A stretch of 38,078 bases of DNA from a virus: IMG/VR virus record IMGVR_UViG_3300047359_000479, positions 1-38,078 of that record; one strand, written 5' to 3'. A model generated the notes under the pieces. The model was not told the DNA's origin, searched no databases, and saw only the letters and a list, made by a program, of their open reading frames with translations. The translations under genes were made by a program, and so were the position numbers. This document shows positions 1 to 8,090 of this stretch, one piece after another; within the stretch, counting starts at the first letter, position 1; the number at the start of each line of letters is the position of its first letter.

Positions 1-1668
1 GCACATGAACGTGGTATGGTCGTACCCAACAAGATAAGATCAAATCTCAATACAATAAGTGAAGGTCAAGCGGCAGGTGCTTATGTGATGAATCCTAAGA
101 AAGGGTTACATGAGTGGATAGGCTCTATCGATATCAACTCACTATATCCGTCAACGATTCGTGCATTGAACATGGCTCCAGAGACTATTGTAGGACAAGT
201 CAGACAGACTCTAACTAATCAGTATATGGAAGAGAAAGGTCTTGAACTAGCAAAGAAAAAGCCTAGATATAAAGAAGGTGATGCTCCAGTAGAAGGTCCC
301 GTCTTATGGGAGGGACTGTTTAGTTCACTAGAATATACTGCTATTCAGAATCAGGAACGTGGCACAATGCTAACAATTGATTATGAAGATGGCAGAGAAG
401 AAGAAATGAGTGCCGCACAAGCATGGAAGATGATTTATGATTCTAACAATCCTTACATTCTTAGTGCGAACGGTACAATCTTTAGATCCGATCAAGAGGG
501 AGTGATTCCTGGATTGTTATCTAAATGGTATTCTGATCGTAAAGTGATGCAGAAGAAACTCAGAGAGTCTACTACAAAGACAGATATAGATTACTGGGAC
601 AAGAGACAGTTAGTTCGTAAGATTCTACTTAACTCAGCATATGGTGCACTTTTGAATGAGCATTGTCGTTTTTATGATAAACGTATAGGACAGAGTACAA
701 CACTCACAGGTCGTTCTATCACTAAACATATGTCAGCCTTTGTCAATGAGATAATGACTGGTGTATATGATCATACAGGCGACTCAATGATCTATGGTGA
801 TACTGACTCTTGTTACTTTAGTGCATGGCCTATGCTACAACAAGACTTGCCCTCAGACATGTCATTACAAGACAAGAAGCAAACGTTTATCGACTTATAT
901 GAAAGCATGTCTGATCAATGTAACGTATCGTTCCCGGGCTTTATGGAGAAAGCATTTCACTGTCCACGTGAAAAAGGTATGATTATCAAAGGTGGTAGAG
1001 AAGTCTGCGGTGACAGAGGTTTATTCATTACTAAGAAAAGATATGCAATCAATATCTATGATGCAGAGAACAAACGTACTGACATAGACGGTGCAATGAA
1101 AGTTAAAGCAATGGGCTTAGATTTAAAGAGAGCAGATACTCCTGCATATGTACAAGACTTCTTAATGGAAGTTTTAGAAATGACACTATCAGGTAAACAA
1201 CGTGATGAAATCATCGAAAAGATTAAAGAGTTTAAGATATCATTAGGTCAACAGGATTCATGGACAAAAGGTTCCCCTAAAGGTGTGAACAAACTGACTT
1301 CTTATACAATGCTTGAAAAGAATTCTAAAACTGGTAGAGCAAACATGCCGGGACATGTCAGAGCGGCAATGAACTGGAACACACTCAAACGTGTACATGG
1401 AGATAACTACTCAATGGAGATCATGGATGGCTTTAAAGTTGTTGTATGCAAACTAAAGTCTAATGCAATGGGTTATACTAGTATTGCATATCCAACCGAT
1501 CAACTCAGACTTCCTGAATGGTTCAAAGACTTGCCATTCGATGACAATCTGATGGAGTCTACACTCGTAGACGAAAAGATCAGCAACTTGCTAGGAGTTC
1601 TTAAGTGGGACTTACGAGCAAACACAGACACTAATTCAACGTTTGATGAGTTGTTTAGTTTCGGGTAA
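1..1668 (+). CDS. gp43: DNA polymerase family B (T4 gp43-like), C-terminal part, 5' end outside window
   Basis: Replicative DNA polymerase; the visible part is the palm, fingers and thumb. The frame is open from base 1 (reads AHERG before the Met at 16), so the exonuclease half lies left of the window. Counting from that Met, motif A is DINSLYPSTIR (Asp at about 39, a metal ligand), motif B is KILLNSAYG (near base 620) and motif C is YGDTDS (near base 795) with the two catalytic aspartates. All three motifs are intact, so the enzyme should be active. The clamp gene follows 86 bases downstream, fitting a replication module. In T4 itself regA, 62 and 44 lie between the clamp and polymerase genes; here they are not adjacent. 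Confidence 0.95.
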   Translation, partial: AHERGMVVPNKIRSNLNTISEGQAAGAYVMNPKKGLHEWIGSIDINSLYPSTIRALNMAPETIVGQVRQTLTNQYMEEKGLELAKKKPRYKEGDAPVEGPVLWEGLFSSLEYTAIQNQERGTMLTIDYEDGREEEMSAAQAWKMIYDSNNPYILSANGTIFRSDQEGVIPGLLSKWYSDRKVMQKKLRESTTKTDIDYWDKRQLVRKILLNSAYGALLNEHCRFYDKRIGQSTTLTGRSITKHMSAFVNEIMTGVYDHTGDSMIYGDTDSCYFSAWPMLQQDLPSDMSLQDKKQTFIDLYESMSDQCNVSFPGFMEKAFHCPREKGMIIKGGREVCGDRGLFITKKRYAINIYDAENKRTDIDGAMKVKAMGLDLKRADTPAYVQDFLMEVLEMTLSGKQRDEIIEKIKEFKISLGQQDSWTKGSPKGVNKLTSYTMLEKNSKTGRANMPGHVRAAMNWNTLKRVHGDNYSMEIMDGFKVVVCKLKSNAMGYTSIAYPTDQLRLPEWFKDLPFDDNLMESTLVDEKISNLLGVLKWDLRANTDTNSTFDELFSFG

Positions 1669-1686
1669 ACGCAATGACCAAAGTAC

Positions 1687-1715
1687 TTGCATTACACAAT
1701 AAATCCAGATATAAT
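1687..1715 (+). promoter_or_regulatory. Sigma-70-like promoter for the clamp gene
   Basis: TTGCAT (1687-1692), a 17-nt spacer, then TATAAT (1710-1715), in the short gap before the clamp gene. Same spacing as the other promoters in this window. Confidence 0.7.
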
Positions 1716-1730
1716 ACACAGTATATCTAC

Positions 1731-1738
1731 CTAAATAC
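1731..1738 (+). promoter_or_regulatory. T4-late-like promoter motif
   Basis: CTAAATAC, resembling the T4 late -10 element TATAAATA, 17 bases before the clamp start. It is one of a series of TAAATA motifs placed just upstream of genes in this window. The clamp gene may thus have both an early and a late promoter. Confidence 0.45.
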
Positions 1739-1754
1739 ATTACGAGGAGTATAA

Positions 1755-2489
1755 ATGAAAGATAATTTATTAGACATCATCGGTTACACGCATAGTCTAG
1801 GCATCATTGATCTAGTAAAGATCGTGGGAACTGATACAGAAACTGAAATTCATGCAATCGCAGAAGATAAATCTGTTATTGTGACTGGCAAAACTAAAAC
1901 GCCAGTTGCAGATTTTATCGGAACGTTTGGTATGCCGAATCTAACTAAACTAAAAACTATTTTAGGCTTTGATGTCTACAATGATGATAGTTCTACAATC
2001 GACATGACTAAAGCAAACAAAGATGGCAATGAAGTTCCTAGTGCGATTCACTTTGCAACTAAGCAAGGAGACTTTGTTAACGACTATCGTTTGATGTCAC
2101 AAGCAATCATTGAAGAAAAAGTAAGAAATGTTACTTTCAAAGGTGCAAACTGGGACGTAGAATTTGAACCGACAGTTGCAGGTATCATGCGTTTGAAAAT
2201 GCAGGCACAAGCAAACTCTGAAGAATTGAACTTTACTACTAAAACAGAAGATGGTGATCTTAAAATCTTCTTTGGTGATCCTTCAACTCACTCAGGTAAC
2301 TTTGTGTTTCAACCTACTGTAACAGGAGAACTTACAAGAGCATGGATGTGGCCTGTTAAAGTATTCTTGTCTATTATGGATTTGCCAGGTGACAAGACTG
2401 TGCGTATCTCTGATCAAGGGGCGGCACAAATTACTGTAGACAGCGGTTACACAGTTTACGAATATCTATTGCCTGCACAAGCCAAGTAA
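1755..2489 (+). CDS. gp45: Sliding clamp, DNA polymerase accessory protein (T4 gp45-like)
   Basis: Ring-shaped processivity factor that tethers the polymerase to DNA; in T4 it also activates late transcription. It has 244 residues against 228 in T4. The segment around VADFIGTFGMPNLTKLKTIL and the C-terminal region MWPVKVFLSIMDLPGDKTVR, ending in a short tail after YEYLLPAQ, match what I know of phage clamps. The start is fixed by a strong GAGGAG at 1744-1749. It directly follows the polymerase gene. A clamp next to T4-late-like promoters is consistent with the known role of gp45 as a mobile late-transcription enhancer. Confidence 0.85.
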   Translation: MKDNLLDIIGYTHSLGIIDLVKIVGTDTETEIHAIAEDKSVIVTGKTKTPVADFIGTFGMPNLTKLKTILGFDVYNDDSSTIDMTKANKDGNEVPSAIHFATKQGDFVNDYRLMSQAIIEEKVRNVTFKGANWDVEFEPTVAGIMRLKMQAQANSEELNFTTKTEDGDLKIFFGDPSTHSGNFVFQPTVTGELTRAWMWPVKVFLSIMDLPGDKTVRISDQGAAQITVDSGYTVYEYLLPAQAK

Positions 2490-3191
2490 TTGATAATTCA
2501 ACGTAGCAATTCACACTGGGAAGAACCTGAGTTTTGGACAAGGGGAAACAATACCCAACGAATTGTTAGGCGTCAAGGTCAATGCCAAGATATTATGGGG
2601 ACTAATTATTCATATATCCCTATCGGCAAAGTAGCATCAACGTTCATGTCAGAATTTGTTGCACAGTTAAAGTGGGTTAATACTACATGGAATTACAATG
2701 ATGTTGATAAGCATCGTACCCCTAAAAAATATATGGTTGTTTTGCGAGATCCAGTAGAACGTTGGTGTTCTGGTATTGTAGAATTCTTAGTTAACCACAC
2801 TAAGTTTATAGAAAAAGGACATGAGGTAGGATGGAACTTACAAAACAGAGAAACGTTAGATTTTATATTTGGTGTCGCAAAATTTGACAGACATACGTGT
2901 TCTCAAGTTGACTACTTACATGGCTTAGATACAAAAGATTGTGTATTCTTTAAATTAGATAAGAATTTTGAAGATACGATAAAACGGTTTGCAAAAGAAG
3001 AATTACATTCACCCATAAATGATGTAATTATAAGAGATTTTGCATATAATACATCAGACAGAGAAACACACAACACACTTAGGAATACAATTAATTTTCA
3101 AATTAAAAATAATCCTAGGTATATGAGAACGATAAAAAATCATTTTGTAAATGATATTATATTGTTTGATCAAGTAACTTTTTATGAATAA
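2490..3191 (+). CDS. PAPS-dependent sulfotransferase family protein
   Basis: Likely transfers a sulfuryl group from PAPS to an unknown acceptor. The PAPS 5'-phosphosulfate loop is visible as IPIGKVASTF and the 3'-phosphate motif as VVLRDPVERWCSGIVEFL, in the order typical of the sulfotransferase_2 family. At about 230 residues it is a compact single-domain enzyme. The start is uncertain: TTG at 2490 lies directly after the clamp stop, but no good ribosome site is seen there; an ATG at 2595 would begin just before the PAPS loop. Its stop overlaps the DpdA-like gene. The acceptor could be a glycan or a modified nucleoside; the sequence does not tell. Confidence 0.7.
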   Translation: MIIQRSNSHWEEPEFWTRGNNTQRIVRRQGQCQDIMGTNYSYIPIGKVASTFMSEFVAQLKWVNTTWNYNDVDKHRTPKKYMVVLRDPVERWCSGIVEFLVNHTKFIEKGHEVGWNLQNRETLDFIFGVAKFDRHTCSQVDYLHGLDTKDCVFFKLDKNFEDTIKRFAKEELHSPINDVIIRDFAYNTSDRETHNTLRNTINFQIKNNPRYMRTIKNHFVNDIILFDQVTFYE

Positions 3192-4680
3192 CGAGAATAT
3201 GGCAGAACAAATCGATCTTTCTAAAGAGCATAAGCCGGATTGGGCACTGTTCTTACCCGCAGTCAGTAGTTTTTTTATTACAGGCTTAGGTAAGCAACGT
3301 GATACGACAACTGAGGATTATTTCCCTCAAGAACGTATCCCAGCAGGGTTCAACGGAGACGTAGAACGTCTGAATTTCTTAAACTCTAAAGAAGGTTTGT
3401 TCACATATAAGTGGGGATTGTATTCTGCTGGCCATGCAGACTTGGATGTAACTAAAACAATCCCCGCTGAATCTATCATACGTGATAGAGAAGAGGGTAC
3501 GTTTATGCTAGGCGACTCAGGTGGTTTCCAGATTATGAAAGGTCAATGGCCTGCTGACTGGAAAAATCCGAATTGTCCTAAAGCACTTGAACAACGTATA
3601 AAAGTTCTGACGTGGATGGACACGTATATGGACTACGGCATGTGTTTAGACATACCCTCGCAAACTGTGCAAAATCAACATCTGTTTGACAAGCACGGTA
3701 TAAAAACCATAGAGGAAGCCGCACTGGCAACGCATATCAACAACGATTACTTTATACACAATCGTAATGGTAACTGCAAGTTCTTAAATGTCTTGCAGGG
3801 GTTGAATCATACTCAGTCAGATAACTGGTATGAGGAAATGAAGATGTATTGCGATCCGAATAAGTACCCAAATAATCATTTCAATGGTTGGGCATTCGGT
3901 GGTCAAAACAAAATCGATATACATCTTACCTTAAAAAGAATCGTTGGTATTATACATGATGGACTGTTGGAACCCGGAAAGCATGATCTTATTCATTGCT
4001 TAGGTACATCTATCTTAGAATATGCTGTCCTGTTCTCTGACATTCAGAAAGCAGTAAGAAAGTATCACAATCCAAACTTACAGATTACGTTTGATTGTGC
4101 GAGTCCTTTCTTTGGTGCGGCTAAAGGGTTAGCATACTTTAACTCTAACATGGAACACAATACAAAGTGGACATACTCTATGGAGAAGACTGCGGAAAAC
4201 AAAGACTTTGATACAGACATGCGTAAGTTTAGTGACGCCGTAATAGCAGAGGGCATACATGAAACGTTTGCAGACTCTCCTGTCACTAACGCAATGGTTA
4301 TGAAGGACCTTTGTTATCGTGGTCATGGTTTCTTAAACAAGCATGGGAAAGAAACTAAAACGAGTTGGGACACACTCAGTTATACATTGCTACAGGCACA
4401 CAATGTCTATCAGCATATGTTTGCAGTACAAGAAGCAAACAGACAATATGACTCAGGGTGTGTCCCCGCAATGTTAATGAATGAAACATTTGATAGTGTA
4501 AGATTTAGAGACGTTGTTGATGAAATCTTTGCACTTAAAGATAGACAAAAATCATTAGACTTGATTGATCAACACAGTAGGCTATGGATGCAAATTCAAT
4601 CAGGATCACAGGGATTTTCAGGTAAAAGGGCAGTTAATGCAGGCACAATGTTTGATCAACTGTTTACTGAAAATGGGTAA
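3184..4680 (+). CDS. dpdA: DpdA-like DNA 7-deazaguanine transglycosylase (TGT superfamily)
   Basis: Member of the tRNA-guanine transglycosylase superfamily; phage DpdA enzymes exchange guanine in DNA for a 7-deazaguanine base. The TGT hallmarks are present: GDSGGFQ (residues 110-116, catalytic Asp111), LDIPS (155-159), a substrate-loop-like FGGQNK (238-243), and FDCASPF (303-309, Asp304 at the place of the TGT nucleophile DCVMPTR), preceded by a HCLGTS segment like the TGT VGT loop. I do not find the tRNA-TGT zinc signature CxCxxC, which argues against a plain tRNA enzyme. At 498 residues it is longer than typical tRNA-TGT. FolE, QueD and QueE in the same block support a DNA-modifying role. 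The start may be ATG 3184 or ATG 3199. Confidence 0.85.
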   Translation: MNNENMAEQIDLSKEHKPDWALFLPAVSSFFITGLGKQRDTTTEDYFPQERIPAGFNGDVERLNFLNSKEGLFTYKWGLYSAGHADLDVTKTIPAESIIRDREEGTFMLGDSGGFQIMKGQWPADWKNPNCPKALEQRIKVLTWMDTYMDYGMCLDIPSQTVQNQHLFDKHGIKTIEEAALATHINNDYFIHNRNGNCKFLNVLQGLNHTQSDNWYEEMKMYCDPNKYPNNHFNGWAFGGQNKIDIHLTLKRIVGIIHDGLLEPGKHDLIHCLGTSILEYAVLFSDIQKAVRKYHNPNLQITFDCASPFFGAAKGLAYFNSNMEHNTKWTYSMEKTAENKDFDTDMRKFSDAVIAEGIHETFADSPVTNAMVMKDLCYRGHGFLNKHGKETKTSWDTLSYTLLQAHNVYQHMFAVQEANRQYDSGCVPAMLMNETFDSVRFRDVVDEIFALKDRQKSLDLIDQHSRLWMQIQSGSQGFSGKRAVNAGTMFDQLFTENG

Positions 4681-4688
4681 ATTAGTGC

Positions 4689-4717
4689 TTGACTTCAATA
4701 ACAAAACCAAGTATTAT
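4689..4717 (+). promoter_or_regulatory. Sigma-70-like promoter
   Basis: TTGACT (4689-4694), 17-nt spacer, TATTAT (4712-4717). The expected +1 falls on or near the ATG of the 31-residue peptide at 4723, so that reading frame would be leaderless or the promoter serves the next gene. Confidence 0.6.
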
Positions 4718-4722
4718 TAGTA

Positions 4723-4818
4723 ATGATAGAAATATTGTTTTGGAGTTTAGTAGTTATTACATGGGCATCATACGGTATGCATGTAATAAGACAATACATC
4801 AGACATCATATTGAGTAG
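4723..4818 (+). CDS. Small single-pass membrane peptide (31 aa)
   Basis: ATG at 4723 to TAG at 4816-4818 encodes a hydrophobic stretch (ILFWSLVVITWASYGMHVI) followed by a basic His-rich tail. No ribosome site is evident, and it begins where the promoter upstream would start transcription. Function unknown. The stop codon sits in the ribosome-binding region of the following membrane protein, which suggests coupled translation. It may be a leader peptide only. Confidence 0.35.
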   Translation: MIEILFWSLVVITWASYGMHVIRQYIRHHIE

Positions 4819-4827
4819 GAGTAAGAA

Positions 4828-5238
4828 ATGGTAGAACCAACAATTAAAAAGCCGAGTTTATTCAGAAGGACAGTTATGTCTTTAGTCAATGGTTGGAGAC
4901 GAGTAATGGATGTAAGATACAATCCTTTACGATATATTCCAGACCCAAGTTTGCAAACATACTTTATGTTAGTATTATTTACTGTATGGAGTGTATGGTT
5001 CGGATTCTTAGCATCTAACTACTTAGGCTTTTTTAACTACAATACTATAGTCAGTATTATCATTCATGTTTCAATATTACTTCCATTGGCATTCACTAAT
5101 GCAATCTTTATTGATGCAGAACGTGACGGTCATAAGTGGCTTAAAGAATGGAAAGAAGAACAAAGCAGATATAAGTTGGTGGTCAATAGATTGCGTAAAA
5201 AGAATCTGACTATTTGGGACCCTAGCAAGGAAGCATAA
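4828..5238 (+). CDS. Phage membrane protein, two transmembrane segments
   Basis: 136 residues, with hydrophobic helices at about 44-64 and 74-95, a basic N-terminal region and a charged C-terminal tail (KEWKEEQ, RLRKKN). Not recognised as a named family. The start has a good AGGAG just upstream. The stop overlaps the next start as TAATG, so it is translated together with the T-fold protein behind it. It probably sits in the host inner membrane. Confidence 0.7.
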   Translation: MVEPTIKKPSLFRRTVMSLVNGWRRVMDVRYNPLRYIPDPSLQTYFMLVLFTVWSVWFGFLASNYLGFFNYNTIVSIIIHVSILLPLAFTNAIFIDAERDGHKWLKEWKEEQSRYKLVVNRLRKKNLTIWDPSKEA

Positions 5239-5627
5239 TGAGAACTATTTGGGTAACATTTTCAAAAGAAGGCATTCATAAGTATCCGGGTGCGGACACT
5301 GATCCTAAGTTAGCAACAGGTGACTGGGACGATGTATCATTCTTGGGTTATCCTCACAGACACATCTTTCATTTTAAAGTATGGATTGAAGTCTACCATA
5401 ATGATAGAGATATCGAATTCATACAGTTTAAAAGATGGTTAGAACGTTTGTACGCAGAAGTAGAAAGCAGTACAAGTGTATTACAACTTAATCATAAGAG
5501 TTGTGAAATGATCGCAGACGATTTGGCATTAGAAATACAAACAAAGTATCCAGGTCGTTACATAAAGATTTCAGTAGCCGAAGATAACGAGAACGGTTGC
5601 GAAATGGAGTATCAGTATAATAACTGA
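5238..5627 (+). CDS. T-fold protein resembling QueD / 6-pyruvoyl-tetrahydropterin synthase
   Basis: 129 residues. Side by side with bacterial QueD the order of elements fits: His40-x-His42 followed by a beta strand (FHFKVWIEV), then DRDIEFIQFKR in place of the QueD IDFAELK strand-helix, then SCEMIADDL (88-96) in place of TSEVLAKWI, and a final strand ISVAEDNENGC with Glu115 where QueD has its VKET substrate glutamate. The QueD catalytic Cys and the third zinc His are not obvious, so activity is uncertain. This is a fold-level assignment by eye. It could be a diverged second pterin-type enzyme, a partner of the true QueD at 11.2 kb, or a repurposed T-fold protein. Confidence 0.55.
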   Translation: MRTIWVTFSKEGIHKYPGADTDPKLATGDWDDVSFLGYPHRHIFHFKVWIEVYHNDRDIEFIQFKRWLERLYAEVESSTSVLQLNHKSCEMIADDLALEIQTKYPGRYIKISVAEDNENGCEMEYQYNN

Positions 5628-5632
5628 TTTAA

Positions 5633-5641
5633 CTTAAATAG
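5633..5641 (+). promoter_or_regulatory. T4-late-like promoter motif
   Basis: CTTAAATAG in the gap before the small gene at 5672; weaker than the TATAAATA consensus but at the same distance to its gene as other copies. Confidence 0.3.
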
Positions 5642-5671
5642 TAATATGAGAATAGAAGAAGGAATATTACG

Positions 5672-5890
5672 ATGGCAAACCCTAAAACTGTTAAAGTTTT
5701 TGAGGACCTTGAGGCTTACACAGCCTTCTGTAAAGAATATGGATATAAGGTTAAGCCCGAATGTCTTTACAACAAGAGCAGTCGCATCTGGCGACTATAT
5801 AGTCAACGATATGTGGTGGGGAAACCCGTCCGAAATATGTGGGAGATAGATGGCCAAAAATACCAAAAAAGACGACACTACAAAAGGTAG
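5672..5890 (+). CDS. Small basic hypothetical protein (72 aa)
   Basis: Begins MANPKTVKVFEDLEAY and ends in a very basic KYQKRRHYKR tail. The ribosome site AAGGA lies 8 bases upstream of the ATG, which favours this frame over the overlapping frame that starts at 5646. The protein contains Cys and many Tyr, is not membrane-like, and I do not recognise it. It overlaps the start of the nucleotidyltransferase gene by 41 bases, so the last residues are encoded in shared DNA. Confidence 0.6.
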   Translation: MANPKTVKVFEDLEAYTAFCKEYGYKVKPECLYNKSSRIWRLYSQRYVVGKPVRNMWEIDGQKYQKRRHYKR

Positions 5891-6893
5891 CAAGAAAATG
5901 ACTGCTAAAAAAACTGTAGCAAAAAAGGTACCTGCTAAAAAGCCGGTAACTAAAAAAGCACCTACAAAGACAGTCAAAAAGAAAGCACCAGTCGCAAAAA
6001 AGAAAACTGTTGAAAAAGCAGTTCAACCGAAACCCGTCTTGCAAAAGATCGAAATGCCAAATACTCCTACTAGAGAAAATGGCACAGTAGTCTTAGTAAC
6101 AGGTGGATTTGATCCTATACATTCAGGCCATTTAGACTATATTGATTCTGCTAAAGAACTAGGTCGTGAGGAATCATGGCATGGTGCTAAAGTAGTAGTC
6201 GGTGTTAATAGTGATGATTGGCTTACTCGTAAGAAAGGCAAGTGTTTTATGCCTGTCGAAGAACGAGTGCGATTGTTATTGGCATTGCGTAATGTAGATC
6301 AAGTAATCACATTTGATGACTCAGACGATTCCAGTATGAATGCTATCCATATTACTAGACATATGTTCCCGGATGAGCATATAATATTTGCTAATGGTGG
6401 AGATAGAACTAGTGCTAACATCAAAGAAATGAACTATCCTGATGCAAATGTATCGTTTTCATTTGGAGTAGGTGGAGATAAAACTCAATCTAGTTCTAAT
6501 CTTTTAGGTGAATGGGCGGCTCCTCGTACTGAACGTGATTGGGGTTACTATCGTGTACTACATGAGTTTGGTAGAGAAGTGAAAGTTAAAGAACTAACTG
6601 TTGACCCGGGTAAATCATTAAGTATGCAAAGGCATGCAGGTAGATCAGAGTTTTGGTTTGTTGCTAGTGGTGTTGCTACAGTTTATACAGTAGCATATCC
6701 CAATGATCCTAAACGTGATATCGGTGATATCTTAGTTGGTAAGTTTGGCAAACATGAATCAACATGGATACCTGTGCAAGAATGGCATAGACTAGTGAAT
6801 AATGAGAGTGAACCATTAACTATATGTGAAGTTCAATACGGAGATAATTGTATTGAAGAAGACATTGAACGAGTATTTAGACCAAAGATATAA
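5850..6893 (+). CDS. Nucleotidyltransferase-cupin fusion with a histone H1-like Lys/Ala/Pro tail
   Basis: Three parts. Residues 1 to about 66 are a Lys/Ala/Pro/Thr-rich tail with repeated TKKAP/AKKP units, like bacterial histone H1-like tails. Residues about 77-220 are a cytidylyltransferase-type domain: VLVTGGFDPIHSGHLDY contains the HxGH nucleotide-binding motif, as in RfaE/HldE C-terminal and glycerol-3-phosphate cytidylyltransferase domains. The C-terminal third is a type II mannose-6-phosphate isomerase-like cupin (ELTVDPGKSLSMQRHAGRSE, then WIPVQEWHRLVN). It probably activates a sugar or polyol phosphate. The ATG at 5850 follows GGGAGA. The neighbouring glycosyltransferase and the epimerase at 18.8 kb fit a nucleotide-sugar route. 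The tail could bind DNA. Confidence 0.8.
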   Translation: MAKNTKKDDTTKGSKKMTAKKTVAKKVPAKKPVTKKAPTKTVKKKAPVAKKKTVEKAVQPKPVLQKIEMPNTPTRENGTVVLVTGGFDPIHSGHLDYIDSAKELGREESWHGAKVVVGVNSDDWLTRKKGKCFMPVEERVRLLLALRNVDQVITFDDSDDSSMNAIHITRHMFPDEHIIFANGGDRTSANIKEMNYPDANVSFSFGVGGDKTQSSSNLLGEWAAPRTERDWGYYRVLHEFGREVKVKELTVDPGKSLSMQRHAGRSEFWFVASGVATVYTVAYPNDPKRDIGDILVGKFGKHESTWIPVQEWHRLVNNESEPLTICEVQYGDNCIEEDIERVFRPKI

Positions 6894-6902
6894 GAGGTAA
6901 TT

Positions 6903-8090
6903 ATGCGTAAACTATATTACATGGGCTTAGAACCCTACGAAGCAAGATACACATTACAATTGCAACAGTGGAATACTGAAGCCTTTGACAAACGTGAACT
7001 TGACTATGTAGTGGTTCCAGGTGAACTATTAACAACTGATCAGTCCATTGTAACAGGTCAAGTATTAGACGCACATGGTCGTTCATACTTTGGTATGTCA
7101 CAAATGATGTCATTAGTTAAACTGATGAAAGAAGGTGAAGTAACAAGTGAAGACTGTATCTTCTTTGAAGATATGTTTCAGCCGGGTATCGAATCACTTC
7201 CTTATATAATGAATCAAGTTTCAGAAGAACACAGACCTAAAGTCTTTGTAAGATGTTTAGCACAGTCTGTTGATCCAGATGATTTTGTACATGTCTGGGG
7301 CATGGAGAAGTGGATGGGTCTGTATGAACAAATGGTCAATGAATTTGTAACAGGTGTCTTAGCAACTAATGAAGAAATGGTTGCACATATGAAGATTGCA
7401 GGTTGGACTGCACCCATCTATAATATCTCAGGTCTTGCATTTGGTAAAGATGAAGTACGTAGACGTTTACTAGAACTAGAAGAATACAAGCCCTTTGAAG
7501 AACGTAAAATGCGAGTGGCGTTTACTGCTCGTTGGGACCAAGAGAAACAACCTGACTTTTATATGGACCTTATCGAAGAATGGTATGCTAGATATGGTAA
7601 GAAGCATGGCATTGAGTTCTGTCTATTATCAGGTGGAGAGTTAAGAAGCAATAATGACTCATACATGAAACGTACAAAGAAATTGCAGAAACAAAAGAAA
7701 CTAGTTATCCATGAGAATCTATCTAAGAATGATTACTATAGAATTCTAAATGATACTAGAGTTGTATTTAATTGTGCATTACAAGACTGGGTAAGTAATA
7801 CAGTCTCTGAAGGTGATGCATTAGGATGTAATGTTTTGTTCCCTGCTTACAGAAGTTTCCCTGAAACGTTTGCTAATGACAGAGATAGACTTTATATTCC
7901 ATGGTCAATTGATGATGTGATCGATAAGATGCATCCTCTATTGGGTATTCAACATCAAAATCAAGGCAAAATTAGTGATTGGACTAATGGCACTATTGAT
8001 CGTTGTATCGACATCATGCAAGGTGATGGAGAAGAATGGCGCAGAGATAGTGTAGATTATCGACAACAAACAAGAGTGAGTAAATTCTAA
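6903..8090 (+). CDS. Glycosyltransferase, GT-B fold type
   Basis: 395 residues. The C-terminal half carries typical GT-B features: a strand [25 protein letters not shown] (new-domain start), [10 protein letters not shown], a mid region [26 protein letters not shown], and the donor-site-like [19 protein letters not shown]. The N-terminal half is less conserved. The start is supported by AGAGG upstream. It follows the nucleotidyltransferase-cupin gene by 9 bases and its stop overlaps guaC as TAATG. The acceptor is unknown; phage DNA bases, capsid proteins or host surface are all possible. Confidence 0.65.
   Translation: MRKLYYMGLEPYEARYTLQLQQWNTEAFDKRELDYVVVPGELLTTDQSIVTGQVLDAHGRSYFGMSQMMSLVKLMKEGEVTSEDCIFFEDMFQPGIESLPYIMNQVSEEHRPKVFVRCLAQSVDPDDFVHVWGMEKWMGLYEQMVNEFVTGVLATNEEMVAHMKIAGWTAPIYNISGLAFGKDEVRRRLLELEEYKPFEERKMRVAFTARWDQEKQPDFYMDLIEEWYARYGKKHGIEFCLLSGGELRSNNDSYMKRTKKLQKQKKLVIHENLSKNDYYRILNDTRVVFNCALQDWVSNTVSEGDALGCNVLFPAYRSFPETFANDRDRLYIPWSIDDVIDKMHPLLGIQHQNQGKISDWTNGTIDRCIDIMQGDGEEWRRDSVDYRQQTRVSKF

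Noticed and set aside
1674-1757. 27-codon frame between polymerase and clamp
   Set aside because: It covers the promoter and ribosome site of the clamp gene and has no ribosome site of its own.
4065-4326. Minus-strand frames inside dpdA and similar shadows in guaC, rnh, ligase and others
   Set aside because: They are antisense to well-recognised genes, Cys/Phe-rich and without ribosome sites.
5646-5849. 67-codon frame starting 26 bases before the gene at 5672
   Set aside because: The frame at 5672 has the better ribosome distance and a more protein-like composition; both cannot easily be true.
7610-7640. SGGE in the 6903 protein as a QueC-like PP-loop
   Set aside because: PP-loop needs SGGxDS near the N terminus; here SGGELRSN lies in the middle of a GT-B protein.
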